In this document: positions 12,746 to 23,894 of the stretch, piece by piece
How the letters are laid out: every line of letters begins with the position of its first letter
How positions within the stretch are numbered: position 1 is the first letter of the stretch
NCBI GenBank assembly: GCA_964036275.1
Contig: OZ038433.1
Coordinates: forward strand, 27,139,485-27,203,484
Length of the DNA: 64,000 nucleotides
Direction of reading: 5' to 3'
DNA from: Litoditis marina
Taxonomy: Eukaryota; Nematoda; Chromadorea; Rhabditida; Rhabditidae
Position numbers and translations under genes: made by a program
The notes under the pieces: model-generated
The model's input: only the letters and a program-made list of their open reading frames with translations
What the model was told of the DNA's origin: nothing
The model's database searches: none

Positions 12746-13982
12746 ATGAAATATTTGATAAATAAACAAATAAAAGAAAGTTCATTACTCAATGTATATG
12801 AGACAATAAGAAGTTATAGTACTAACACATTGTCACCTTTTTCAAACTATTTTTTTAACAAGATTCTGAGAGATGAAGAAACATCGTCGAGGCGAGCAAC
12901 TATCAGTTACGAACATAGACGGTCTTGTGCGATTCGTTTACTTGACTATCCAATAGTTCCATCATTAATAAAAACACATGTTCACCTCCATACCTTCTGA
13001 AATGTGTTTCCGTTTTCTTTTGTAGTGTTATGTTTCTATCGTTCATGTTTTCCTTAAAATGAAGTATTTCGTGGTCTACTGAGTTTTTTTGAAGTTCACA
13101 ACAGAAGCGCTGGGGAGCTGGCTGCGACACTTCTATGACGGCCCATTTCTTTTCGAGACTGGCTCGTTCTGTGAAAAATTCAAGACAATACGTTCCGGAA
13201 CGCTTGATTCGGACATCTTGGTTGTATGCAAACTTGAAGTACATCATTCGTGGACCCAGAAACTGGAGATAAAAACGAACGCGGCCGCGATACACCAATT
13301 TTACATATTCCAGTACAAGACCGAGCACTCTGACAACGAGAAAATGTTCCGTTTAATGGACCCTTTTTCATTAAGTCATTGCTTTCAAATCTGCTCAATG
13401 CGCGCCGCCATGCAAAAGCGGAATGCTTCACTAAGGTTTAACCTGGATTTCACAATGCTTTTTAAACACCAGCGGGGAGAACTGTCTACATATCTGGAGT
13501 TGACCGTATGAAGGACTTATGTTTATTCAAGTACATTTTGGATGTGTGACTCCAGGTTCTACTGATTTCCAATGTTTCTATGATTATGGCTGCATAGAAA
13601 ATCAGCTAGTTTGAAAGAATATCTTTTTTCATCAGTTGACCTCGAAGCAATGCTTAGCAAAGCTGTCATCACTTGCCAAGTCAAACTATGTGTTGTCAAC
13701 ACATGTAACTCAGTAACTGAGCGATTTTGTTACACTTTTCAACATGATCAATCACAACGGAAGATTCCGTACTTATGCTGGAATATTTTATGTTTTCTCT
13801 ACGTCTCTCGTTTTGCGTACTGTTCTGCAAGAGTCACATCCAGGAGAAAAGCAACAAAAGAAACCGACAGACCCTTTTGAGCACTCTGAAAACATTTCCA
13901 GAGCAGCGTGCGTGTCCGATCCGCGCCTTCGGCTTTGCATTTTCACAACCATCGAACAAGAGTGTCGTAGTGGGAAAAGATA
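12746..13982. other. Spacer with higher-GC, possibly retroelement-derived sequence
   Basis: Downstream of receptor B, bases 13080-13500 are richer in GC than the surroundings and contain overlapping open frames on both strands (for example + 13089-13511 and - 12903-13328). None shows a domain I recognise. Because the LINE ORF follows directly, this may be its diverged 5' part, but I cannot show that. Confidence 0.35.
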
Positions 13983-14426
13983 GTGGGAAAAGAAGAAACC
14001 CGTGCTCAGCAAGAAGAACTGAAGAAGAATCTGCCGTCAATCATCACCGAACAATTTCAACGTCACCAGAATCAACGCAAATTAGTCATCCACGGATTCC
14101 CGGAGGATGCCACCAGGGATCAGGTCAGTGAGATTTTTTCCCTGGTTGGTATTCCATCCGAAGCCGTTGTTCTTCTTCATCATTTGGGCAAGCCACGTAC
14201 TGATGGTTCTCTAAGACCACTTTGCGTGGAAATTGCCAAATTCGCCAAATTCCCTCATTTAAAAACTCTTTCTACTATGATGAGTTCGATTGCTGCCTAT
14301 TCTAATTACAGCATCCGGAAAATGGAAACTCCTCAAGAACGTCGTGAAGGTTTTCTCGCGAGAAAAGCCAAACGTGACCTGTCAATGCCGCCCGCTGATC
14401 AAACTACAAATGCCGCGCCAGTGTAA
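13983..14426 (+). CDS. LINE ORF1-like protein, 147 codons
   Basis: The frame encodes a charged N-terminus (QQEELKKNLPSI) and then a domain with LVIHGFPEDATRDQ, LGKPRTDGSLRPLCVE and a C-terminal ETPQERREG. This order (glycine-rich strand, RPL, then an acidic segment before ER) resembles the RRM-like nucleic-acid-binding domain of non-LTR retrotransposon first ORFs. It is usually cytoplasmic and coats the element RNA. A single TAA at 14424-14426 ends it. The same frame stays open to 14621 (ending MEANGF), so either the stop is a mutation or the second part is a separate product. The GTAAGT at the stop could also be a splice donor. Confidence 0.55.
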   Translation: MGKEETRAQQEELKKNLPSIITEQFQRHQNQRKLVIHGFPEDATRDQVSEIFSLVGIPSEAVVLLHHLGKPRTDGSLRPLCVEIAKFAKFPHLKTLSTMMSSIAAYSNYSIRKMETPQERREGFLARKAKRDLSMPPADQTTNAAPV

Positions 14427-14740
14427 GTGCCAATGGACCAGACTACAATGACCTCTCCAGTCGAAGAAACTAGACATTCGCAAGTGAACAATTCTCACTC
14501 AAATGACACAAATCAATGTTCCTTTGTTGATCTTGATACTTCTCCGAAGAAAGAAGAAGTTCCTAATTATGTCAATGTAATGCATGAGATGGTGGCTTAT
14601 ATGGAAGCAAATGGTTTTTGATGTTATGCATATTGATACTATGTGATGTTCCTCATCGACATTTAGATTTGGCCTTTAACTCATTTCATTATTGTATCAC
14701 ACGCCATGTTTGCGTAATAAATTCATTCATTCATTCAGAT
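13983..14740 (+). mobile_element. Non-LTR retrotransposon fragment
   Basis: It contains the ORF1-like frame, an in-frame continuation (14427-14621), a short 3' UTR and a GCGTAATAAATTC end running into repeats of ATTC at about 14715-14740. No reverse transcriptase is present after the first ORF. It is thus an internally deleted copy, or the ORF belongs to a non-autonomous relative. Confidence 0.5.
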
Positions 14741-15657
14741 AATTAGGTTTGCTCGTAATCGACTGCTTTCATCAGAAATTTCTTTCGCAGTTTTTCGATA
14801 TAGGTGAAGTATTCACCGAGGCAGTCAAAAGTAAAACCATGTCAATGATTGAAGTTTGCTCTGAGTGAGTCCTTAATAATCTCCACTCTCAAAAAAACTT
14901 CTCTGGTGGGTGTTAATCGATCAGTTCTGGTATATTTTAAACTGCACAGCGAACGCTACTGTTTTTTGCACGAGTTTTATCGGTCTCCCTTACACGTTGA
15001 AATTGTCTGATTAGAATAAAAAGTTTCAGATTCATTCTGTGAAAATGGGTTCCATTTGGGCGGGTGACAATGAAAACAATTATCACCGTGATCCCTTCTG
15101 AGGATACAATCAACAGTTTCGAGTGATTAGTAATATAAAACCTTGCTGTTGTTTTGATTGTGTTAGTTTTCGTTTTTCTACAAATATAAAATTGCAGGAA
15201 TGTATGGTCATACAAACCTTTTCATGGTGACCACGTAGTGATTTGTAACATCTGCCCTGTCGAGCATTTTGATAATTTTAATATAAATAATTATCTCAAA
15301 GATATGAGTGTTCGGAAGAAAATTACTCGGTTTTAATTCAAACTGGTACACAGTGGGATATGGATCAAAGAAGTTTAATTGATCTATTTTGTTTCTGTTT
15401 TCAGTCTGAGGAAGAGATTTTAGATTGCAAGAGTGTATAGGCTCTCTTATGTACTTGCAATTTCTCATAAAATGTTACCCCGACATAAATATTCCTTATT
15501 CTGAACTATAGAAACCGCTGATCCCCACGGTAAAGCCCCACGTTTTTTTCACTATAATACAAGTTATATATCAGGTATCGTTCGAATTTTCTAAATGTCT
15601 ACACCATACTATGCGTTACGAAAGGGGAGCAAAAAGAAATGTGAAAATAAGCGAAAG
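14741..15657. other. Spacer without recognised gene
   Basis: This is AT-rich. Two minus-strand frames (14937-15215 and 15208-15468) have plausible splice-like edges but no domain I can name. They are left uncalled because open frames of this size occur by chance in such sequence. Confidence 0.4.
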
Positions 15658-15663
15658 ACCTGA
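15658..15663 (+). repeat. Left target-site duplication ACCTGA
   Basis: ACCTGA lies directly outside the left inverted repeat, and the same six bases lie directly outside the right one (19103-19108). Confidence 0.75.
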
Positions 15664-16489
15664 TGTCAGTGCACCCATCGCGCACAATCAACTTTTATTT
15701 TTTTCCATCAAACTTTTCTTTTTTCAATCAACTTTTATTTATTTTTCTGAAAAAAAAAATTTGGTTTGCGTTCTGAGCGACACGTCATATTACGTACGGG
15801 ACTATTTTTAATCAAAAATGCATTCTGCTCGAGCTTTTAAACGGGTCAAGTCACAAGTTCTGCTGTGTAAATACTTCCAGAATGTTGCTAAAACCAATAA
15901 GACATGTTTATATCTACTAGCAATCATTTATATCGACCATCTCAACACAGGTCATGTCTGTTTCGATCAGATTATGCCCTAGCGATCACTAAGTGAACTC
16001 AACCGAGCGCGGTTCGAAGGAATTTGTCTAAATATACTTTGGTTATGATTGTAATATTAGGAGAGAGTACTGTGAGTGTCGTTAACAATATCAATCAGAT
16101 ACATTATAATGAACTTCAAGAGTCACCGTTTTCAAAGGAAAAGGAAATATAGTTTCCTCATTTTCTGACAATGAAGAAGTGAACAGGAAACGAGTTCATC
16201 ATCAGTATAGTTTGCCTAATACATTTGGAAACATATTCTATAAAGTGTTCTATTCTTCCTCGCCCTGAAAACAAAAAAAAGCGTAAGCCAGAAATGCATT
16301 TATCAGTTTATACAGACATAAATAATTAAATTTATCATGAAAACGTCAATAGCAACTTTCTTGTAGAAGCGAAGATCAGCTTTGATCGTCGTATTTGTAG
16401 AGAAAAGGTCACATATCCTGTAATGAGACGTGGCATAAAAAGTATACATGAAACTAGTCATTTAACATTACCCCCAGTCGTCCACCAAG

Positions 16490-16630
16490 ATGAACTTTGA
16501 CACTGTCGAAACAATTTTGAGACTGGCTCAAAACTCACATTTTGACACAAATCAGAGTGAAAGAACCAATTTTACAAACGTAGTGACAGTAGTATTATAT
16601 GAGCGGGACTATAAGCCACACTCAGATTAA
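16490..16630 (+). CDS. Possible small ORF inside the TIR element
   Basis: An ATG-to-TAA frame of 46 codons starts MNFDTVETILRLAQNSHF and ends YKPHSD. It has balanced, protein-like composition but no domain I recognise, no signal peptide and no clear partner exon. It could be chance. Confidence 0.2.
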   Translation: MNFDTVETILRLAQNSHFDTNQSERTNFTNVVTVVLYERDYKPHSD

Positions 16631-16875
16631 GTAACGTAACTATCTGGTGAATACTGAAAGCCAAATCAGTTAAGTGTTGGTCTGCTTCTGTATGTTGTAC
16701 ACATGGTCTTCGTTTGAAAATCCAAGAGCACCAGTTCTTCGTTAACAAAAAAAGTTACTTCCTGTCCCTGATATTAACAAGCTATCATAGAATTTTCCAA
16801 ATTTAACTTTCTTTTCACTAAAAATTTATTCACTTTTTCATATTAAAATGTTAAATATAAAATTCCCACCTTTAC

Positions 16876-16959
16876 ATCGAAGCAACTGCCTCATAATTCC
16901 TGGGATGAGAGCCACGGTCAGACCGGAGAGAAGCATATAAAATTGATAAACGGCGAAAC
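16876..16959 (-). other. Isolated membrane-protein-like exon
   Basis: On the minus strand this is bounded by ATTCCAG at its 5' side and by GTAAAG at its 3' side. It encodes 27 residues, FAVYQFYMLLSGLTVALIPG then IMRQLLR, which look like one TM helix plus a basic tail. The exon is phase 1 on both sides. A possible downstream exon begins after TTTTCAG at 16264, but no upstream partner was found. It may be a captured or decayed receptor exon. Confidence 0.35.
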
Positions 16960-19102
16960 CTGGAATTTTATATTAATTAGGCAATACATGACAACAATAC
17001 ATGATTCTAGAATTTTGTATGACTCAGCTCCGATCTACAAAATGCAACAACACTATTAAGTAGTGCTTCTCGTACTACAAACAATACTAACTTGCTTTGT
17101 TCAACTATCGTTTGAAGAAAGAACCCCGCTTTAGTTTAACCATTTCTTACTTCATTGCTCGCCATACACAGCCGACTTTCCTACGTGTCACAGGTAGGGG
17201 GAAGCCGATTTTGTTCTCGAAAATTTCAAAGTTTGGGAGAGAATGGAAGGAAGTCATACTTCACTGATGTGTGTGTGAGACGTGCGATATTCATACTCTA
17301 CTCTCAATCTCCTAATCACCAACTCAGCGATCACTTATACGTTTAGCAGGAGAAAATCGATGGGGGCCACAGTAAAATTAGACGTTTCTCCGTTAATTGC
17401 CAACTCGTTTTCGTTGCTTTATCGTTAATTTAGCTACACTCTACAATCTTAGTGTGAATAGATCAATAGATTATAGATTTGACTTAGTTAGACATATATA
17501 TACAGAGGATTTACACTCTAGAATGGTTAAAAAAGTTCTGGAAACACTTGGCAATTTAGCTATCTACGGCTTTACAGGAAACTTGTATTATTCGTAGTTT
17601 TATAAATGAAAATGTGTAATCATCGTCTCAGAACTTGACCACAGCCGATAGAATTACAAGACTGTCCGCCAGACTTGAGAAAATTCGATTATTTCTATGG
17701 AAAATGAACAAATCTGGCCTAGGTAATGAGAGGTAATGAGAAGAAACGGGCTCCCTTTCTTACAATAGTTGGATCTCGCTGGTGTGTCAATATGGGAGTG
17801 ACTTATTTGTCCAGATAAGTTTGTTGAGAACTACGTTTTTCAACTGGGTGACCAGTAATACTGAACGGGTACAAAATTGGCGTTTCTCGCAAGAATTACT
17901 AAATAAAGTTGGTTTGACAGTTATGAGGAAAACGGCTGCTTCAATGACATATTTAACAAAAGTCTCCTCACGTTTGAAATTATGTGAATTTTAAATTAAT
18001 TGAATATACCTGAGACTTGAAGAGGAACATCGACGTGGTGAGTGGCTGAGTGGTGCGAGCGGTTTCACTCCAATTCGACGACGAAACCAGCTAGGGTCAG
18101 CCAGTTACCGGCTGCTTCTTCAGCCGTCACGAATATTTGCGATATGATTGCTGCTGAAAGCCAAAACTTGCATTAGAGAACTGATTAATAATAATGGAGG
18201 AAGATATGAAGACCAAGAACGGAATAACGGGTAGAAGTGAGGACAAATAATTAAACATTACTTTTTGCCTATACTACAAAAAACAATGTGGTGATGCTGA
18301 TGACCCCAAACTATATGCTTACCTGGTTGCTCATCAGCCTAAACCAACGGAGCAAAAAAAGGCCAGTCCTATTTTTTATTGTTACTTCACTAAATAGAAC
18401 ATCGTACACCCATTCATGTGAAACTGTTCAAACGGACACGGGCAGGGAAAAGTGTCGGAATACATTCTCCTAATTTTGAAGCAAAATCATGAAATAAGTT
18501 ATAACATGCAGTTACTTTTAGGACCTAGTCTAAGTAAATAAGCCACCCTGTATCCTTATTTCTCCCATCATTTGAAATGAATACATATTAACACATGAGT
18601 TATTTCCAATGATCGGTTGGTTTCAGATTCAAAAAGGAAAAACACCGTGTGGGACATGTGTGAAGTGAGATGGGAGAGATAAGTTGGCATGATGAGTACA
18701 AACTCGATGAACCCTGAATGTTGAGGGTCAAACACGACTACAAATTATGAATAGTATTTCTAATCAAATTATAAGGCTTTTTCAGAATACCCAAGCGAGA
18801 TGGAAAGGTGAGATGCAAAAGAAACCCAGCCCATCCCCCCACACCTGAACACTACTCATTATGAGATTTGAAACCGGTGTAAACACACAATAATAAACAA
18901 AACAATGAAAATATACTCTAAACGACCGTAGCGATCGATCCGAGACTGAAATATTTTATTGTCGTGTGCTTTGGCGTGTCGCCGGGTATAGTCCGCAATC
19001 CGACGTCGCGCGCGAAACGCAAACCAAACATTTCTTTTTGAAAAAAATAAAAGTTTGATTGAAAAAAATAAAAGTTGATTGTGCGCGATGGGTGCACTGA
19101 CA

Positions 19103-19108
19103 ACCTGA
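19103..19108 (+). repeat. Right target-site duplication ACCTGA
   Basis: It matches 15658-15663 exactly and abuts the right terminal inverted repeat. Confidence 0.75.
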
Positions 19109-19626
19109 AACAGTTTGTTATACAAATAAGTACCCATATTTTTTTGAAATACCAACTATAAAGGTTCTATTTTGGAAAATTCATTTCATTTTCCAGCTTA
19201 TCAGTGCCAGAGCTCGAGTCCAGATGTTTAATATCGGAACTTCGCTTCCAATAATTGTTGCTCTCGGTGACTCCGTAAAAATAGATGGAAAATGTTTTGG
19301 TGACAAAAGTTCAACAAAACCACTCTCATTAAATTGTATCAGGAAACCATAAACGAATCATCAGTTTCCACTACTACACGCTATGTAGAACGCACGAAAC
19401 ATTCCGCTGGCTTCGGAACATTGATTTGCGTTTTCACTTCAAAATGTTAAGCAGTGCTGATCAAACTTTCAAACACAAACACAAAGTTGAAAAAGAGATT
19501 TACGTCCTCGTCAGTATTTCATTCTGTTTCGCGATTCCATTCTTGCAACAGCTCGCTTTTTAAAGAAAAACCTAATATTACATTCTAAAATGTTCACCTG
19601 CTCGTGAATGTCATTCAAAATCATCG

Positions 19627-22600
19627 ATGATGTCGCAAGTTAACCGTTCTCTCTCGATATTCTGCCCGAATTTTGACCTGGAACCAACAATTTACATAAA
19701 TTCGATGCATATCCTATCTCTATTCTCCACTCCTACCAACTTATTTTCTTCTTTCGTCATAATTTTTAAGTCCCCTGCGGTAATGAAAATGTACCGGTGG
19801 TACCTTCTGAGTAATCACATTTGGATCATTTTGGTAGATTTTATCCTCACACTGGGCATGGTTAGTTTGTTTTTTTTTCAAACTAAAAACACAGCAAAAT
19901 AAGACAACACTAGGAATGATCGTATGTTTTGTTTGAGCTCGCTCGTTTCAAAGCAATCACTCACGATGTTTGTCGCCATAATCCACTGATTAAGCAGGCT
20001 AGAGGAGAGAGGATCCTATATCTGTCTGATTTTTTTCTTTTTTTTGAAAAACAAGCCGAAACCATGTAGTTTCATAACATTATCGCTCAAGCAATTTAGA
20101 TAGTAACATGTCAATCCATCGGGCTCAGCTCTCCCTCATAGATCTAATAACATGACCTTGAGAGCAACTTAGAGCAAACGGTCGACTGACTATTTTGTGC
20201 ACAACTCGACAACAGTAAATATGCTGAAACATCCCGGCCTCTTCATCCCGGTCTGCGTCTCTCAGATTGCACACTATTTCGCGACACTTGTGTCCCACCG
20301 GGATGCTATAGCAGAGAAATAGCGTATGTTTGAGATACGCAGGTTGGGGTAAAGAAGCTACCGAAAACATGATTGTAGAATAATGTAGAAAATTGAAGAT
20401 TGAAATGTACAAACAGAAATGAAAACGCTATCAGATACTGTTCCATTTCTGCCAGTGTAAACCTGGGAGTGAACGTAAAATGAACGTAAACTCATTGTCA
20501 CGTAAAAGTGCGTAACGCAACGTGTAAGTTTCCAAAAGTTTGAGTCACATTCAGATACCCGTATTTTTTCTTCCACTCCCGGCCGGTTATAGCAAAGGAC
20601 TATTCGCTCACTTCGGAATTTCTTTGGTCTATCAACTATTTTTTCTGGCTCTCAGTATCTCGCTCGTCTGTTCTTCTGTATGTGTGTTGTTTTTCTTCAG
20701 ATGGCAGTGTATTCTACCAAATAGCAGTACTTTTCACTGCTCTACAATAAGTGCCAGGTTGTTTTCAGGTTCTCTTCGGTAAAAGGTTTCTTTTGAGTTT
20801 TTTTTTAAAATGCCAATTATTTACATAAACGGTTTTAACATAATTTGTGGTTGGTCACTTTTTTCTAGGTCACCACAGTAGCCTGAGAGTAGTTCAGAAC
20901 CCGGTTTCAGGGTAACCAGTCCTGTATATTAGGCAACCAACCGGGTACCTACTCAAGTTCAGGTAACCCAGAAAACGGGTTATCGAAAACCGGTTCGATA
21001 CAGTATATCAATTTCTAAGAGTTATCGCATGAAGAGTAGGGTATCGATTCCACTTCAAAAGATGTGGGATTTCTCAATTTGCTAACAAAACAATAAACTA
21101 TCAGCTTCACCATTTACAGGTTTTTTACCTACTAAATGTATTTGCCGCAGAGTCCACAATGGAACTAGATCCAAACAAGTTGTTTGTTTTCTTTGCAGAT
21201 TGGTAAACGTGTTTATTTATTTGTATGGCACATCACCGGTCCTGATATCAACTTTTTATTTGTACGGAGACCAACAGAAAACTATAAAGCAACTATTGGT
21301 AAGTTTCAAGGATTAAGTATGTTGCATTTGCACTACCTGTGTTGGATGGAAAGCTCATTATACAGCTCAGACAATAACTCGCCAATAACAAGCCACCTTT
21401 TTTCGCGGACTCAATTAGAGGGAGAGAGAGTATAGGTCAGAGAGACGCAGATTGGCTCCTGTCTGCCCTTTGTGGCTGATCAATCGCCGAGAATTGACGA
21501 AAATGGTTCTGAAATGCGAAACGAGCAGTTGTTTATTAGTTGCTAGACGAGAGAGTGTGTAGATGAAATATGCACAGAAGAGCTGGCCGCTGGCAGAACC
21601 CCGCCGAATTGACCGTAATCCACAACCGTTTGACAATATTAAGTGCCAAATTTTTAAATTTTTGTCGCTTGCCGGAATCGAACCTGCGAGCAAAAGATTC
21701 GTAGCATGGCGCTGAATACTGCGCTATTATAGCACATAATTGGCAAGTATTGGAATCGGAGTCATGTGTGCGTACACAGCGGAAAATGAGATATACAGTA
21801 CCCACTCGCCTTTCCGTTGGCGACGACTAGATTCCAGGTGTACTCTTGTGCGGCTCCCTTAGTAAACTTGAACAACCTCGAGGGAATCGATTCGGAGAAA
21901 ACCATGCACGTCGCCATACTTTTAGTGGTGTTCATGACTGGTGGTTTGTTAATAATTTAATAATAATGATAATGTTAATTATAATAATATTAATACCAAT
22001 AATAATTTTTACACCATTGTGTACTAACGGTACAACAACTAAGCTGATTGTCTAACCACTATGGGAAGACAATATCTGAATAAAATGTCTCTATCTAATC
22101 GGGTTTTGTGATAGCCCAACCCGTATTTTCGATCCTCTTGGGGGTTACCTTGCAGGTAACCTGTTTTTTGTTAGTTTTTTTTTTTCATTTTAAATATAAT
22201 GTAGGTGACTTCCAGGTACGATAGCAACCGTTAGCTTCGCACTTCTTTCCATTAAACTTCTCAACAGCCAATCCTTTGTCATGTCAGAGAAAACGAGAAT
22301 TCAACACAAGAAGTTTCTTTTTGCACTCTCCGCGCAGGTTTTCTCTTCATTTTTTTTCTTTTTCAAGGTCATTTGAAGAGTTGTAGCGTTTGATAATACA
22401 GTCAAAATAAGTTGTAAAAAAAACTCAAAACTCGAAAAACTAGACATTTTGAACTCGATCAATTACAGAGGCATCGAGCTATGAGTTACAGGTGATACAG
22501 CAAATGGGTTCACTAATCTCAAGTAGCCGATGAGCTACTTGAGCAAACTTTCCATCGAATATTTTAAATTATTCAATTGAACAAAATATATTTGTATCAA

Positions 22601-23894
22601 TCGGGTGCTTGAGTTATATTAACGTGCTCAGTAAACGATAATAATACAACTATTTTCATGGATTGTTTTTCAAGTTAAAGTTTTGATTAGGTCTGTTACT
22701 AAGTTGTGTATTTGCCATTATACTCGCACAAAACCACAAAATAATTTTGTACTAGTTATTATATAGCTAGAAACTTTCTAATTAAATAATGTCTCAGTGA
22801 ATACTATCACATGTTCGCTTTTATTGTATGTTAAACAGCTCTGGCAACTGCGTTTGGTTCACAGGTGTACTAATTAAACTATAAACTAACTTTATCACAT
22901 GAGAAAAACGACACAAACTTCTTCTTTGTATTTTCTTTATAGGTATTTCTTCACATGACAAATCTTCCTGATTACTTAATTCTTCCTTATTATCGTAATT
23001 TTTTAGGAACTGTTTTCTAACAATTTAGGAAGACGTGAAACATTCAGTTGCAGGTAGCCATTCCTCTATCGGTTCTTGTGGTGCCAGTGTTCACTATCGC
23101 TTTTCTACTCAACGGCGAGGTTTTCGGAATACAGAGTAAAATCATTTTTTTTCGAAACTAACACGAAACTCTTGACCAATTATAATATATCATCAATTGT
23201 CAGTCAATTGCCTAAGATACATAACTAGACGTAACGTCATGGATGTTATAATTGTGATAGCGAAAGCTAAGAACCAAGCATGATGTCAGTTGTATTTCTC
23301 ACTGATAATATGTAGGCAGGTGAAAAGGAAGTTGAAATCAAATATGGTGATCTAATTAAAACAAAACTCAGGAAAAAAATTTTCCCCTTTTTTTTAAGTT
23401 CATTTAGTTAGGTCATTTTAGATTGAAATCGGTTCTCACGCATATGAACAAATTAATTATTATTGTAAGAAACGTGTCTCTGCAAAACTCGATAAAATTT
23501 ACGAATTTTAACTGGAAAATATACGATCTTGCATACTTACTTTGTGAGCAAACTTCACACATGTTGCAGACGTGTACAACATGTGCTTGTTCGGATTGTC
23601 TCTACATGGAATCTGCAGTTCACTCAGCGTACTTCTCGCCAATGACCCCTACAGACTGTACACCGTATCTTTGTTTTCAAAGGGTAGGTTCTTGTTCAAA
23701 TAGCGGTATGATGAAGTATGAAGACAACGAGAAAAACTGTGTTGTTGAGATGAAACTACAACAAACATAGAGAGCAGTTAACAACGAAGATCGAGATCAA
23801 ACCAGAACACAGTTCGAGACCGGAATGACACTTTCTGCATTGCAGGCGGCAGATCTACATCGCGTGTGGCAATGTAGCCACAACCTCGGTCTAA
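19627..23894 (+). CDS. srh-like 7TM chemoreceptor C
   Basis: Exons fitting one frame: 19627-19860, 20555-20778, 21199-21298, 21838-21940, 22216-22337, 23054-23135, 23570-about 23672, 23846-23894; about 340 residues. Exon 1 has KMYRWYLLSNHIWIILVDF; exon 2 has PVFFLPLPAGYSKGLFAHF; the loop exon has VYSCAAPLVNL, like YSCAKSLINL in receptor B; exon 7 has LSLHGICSSLSVLLANDPYR. This is an Srh odorant-receptor-type GPCR, more diverged than A and B, which resemble each other. The last junction is uncertain. The TT|GTTTTC donor at 23672 gives the tail RQIYIACGNVATTSV, while GTAGGT at 23684 gives a different short tail. The donor of the loop exon (GTGGTT) is also weak. AATAAA motifs lie at about 24070 and 24160. 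Confidence 0.75.
21440..21600 (-). repeat. Dispersed repeat related to 61235-61385
   Basis: The complement contains GGCCAGCTC, CATCTACACACTCTCTCG, then a GCTCGTTTCGCAT segment, matching the order in 61235-61385 and 43125-43265. It adjoins the SINE-like copy at 21664, in the opposite relative orientation to the 61-kb locus. Confidence 0.5.
21664..21828 (-). repeat. tRNA-derived SINE-like repeat, copy 2
   Basis: The minus strand has a perfect pol III B box, GGTTCGATTCC (complement of 21674-21684), and an A-box-like TAGCGCAGTATT about 30 bases before it. The outer conserved block is CGTCGCCAACGGAAAGGCGA. It ends just before the loop exon of receptor C. Confidence 0.7.

Larger units (their letters stand above)
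15664..19102. mobile_element. 3.4-kb terminal-inverted-repeat transposable element
   Basis: Both ends begin TGTCAGTGCACCCATCGCGC read inward. The first 42 bases (15664-15705 and the complement of 19061-19102) are identical, and similarity continues diverged for about 100 more. Flanking ACCTGA on both sides is a perfect 6-bp target duplication. The interior carries no transposase I can recognise. It holds a minus-strand membrane-protein-like exon (16876-16959), a 46-codon plus-strand frame (16490-16630) and other short frames. TIRs with a 6-bp duplication are known from Polinton/Maverick and some Dada elements, but the ends here do not start with AG and the size is small. Its superfamily is unassigned; it is probably non-autonomous. 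Confidence 0.75.

Noticed and set aside
12903..13511. Overlapping long ORFs on both strands
   Set aside because: Both strands are open over the same GC-richer stretch, with no domain, splice signal or homologue I can name; reported only as a spacer.
14937..15468. Two minus-strand frames resembling exons
   Set aside because: The edges look splice-like, but no partner exons, domain or TM pattern could be established.
15664..19102. Assignment of the TIR element to Polinton/Maverick
   Set aside because: The 6-bp duplication fits, but the termini are TG...CA, the size is small and no polymerase, integrase or capsid gene is visible.
21664..21828. Functional tRNA gene on the minus strand
   Set aside because: A and B boxes are present but the acceptor and anticodon stems do not form, and the sequence is repeated with a non-tRNA block; a SINE is more likely.
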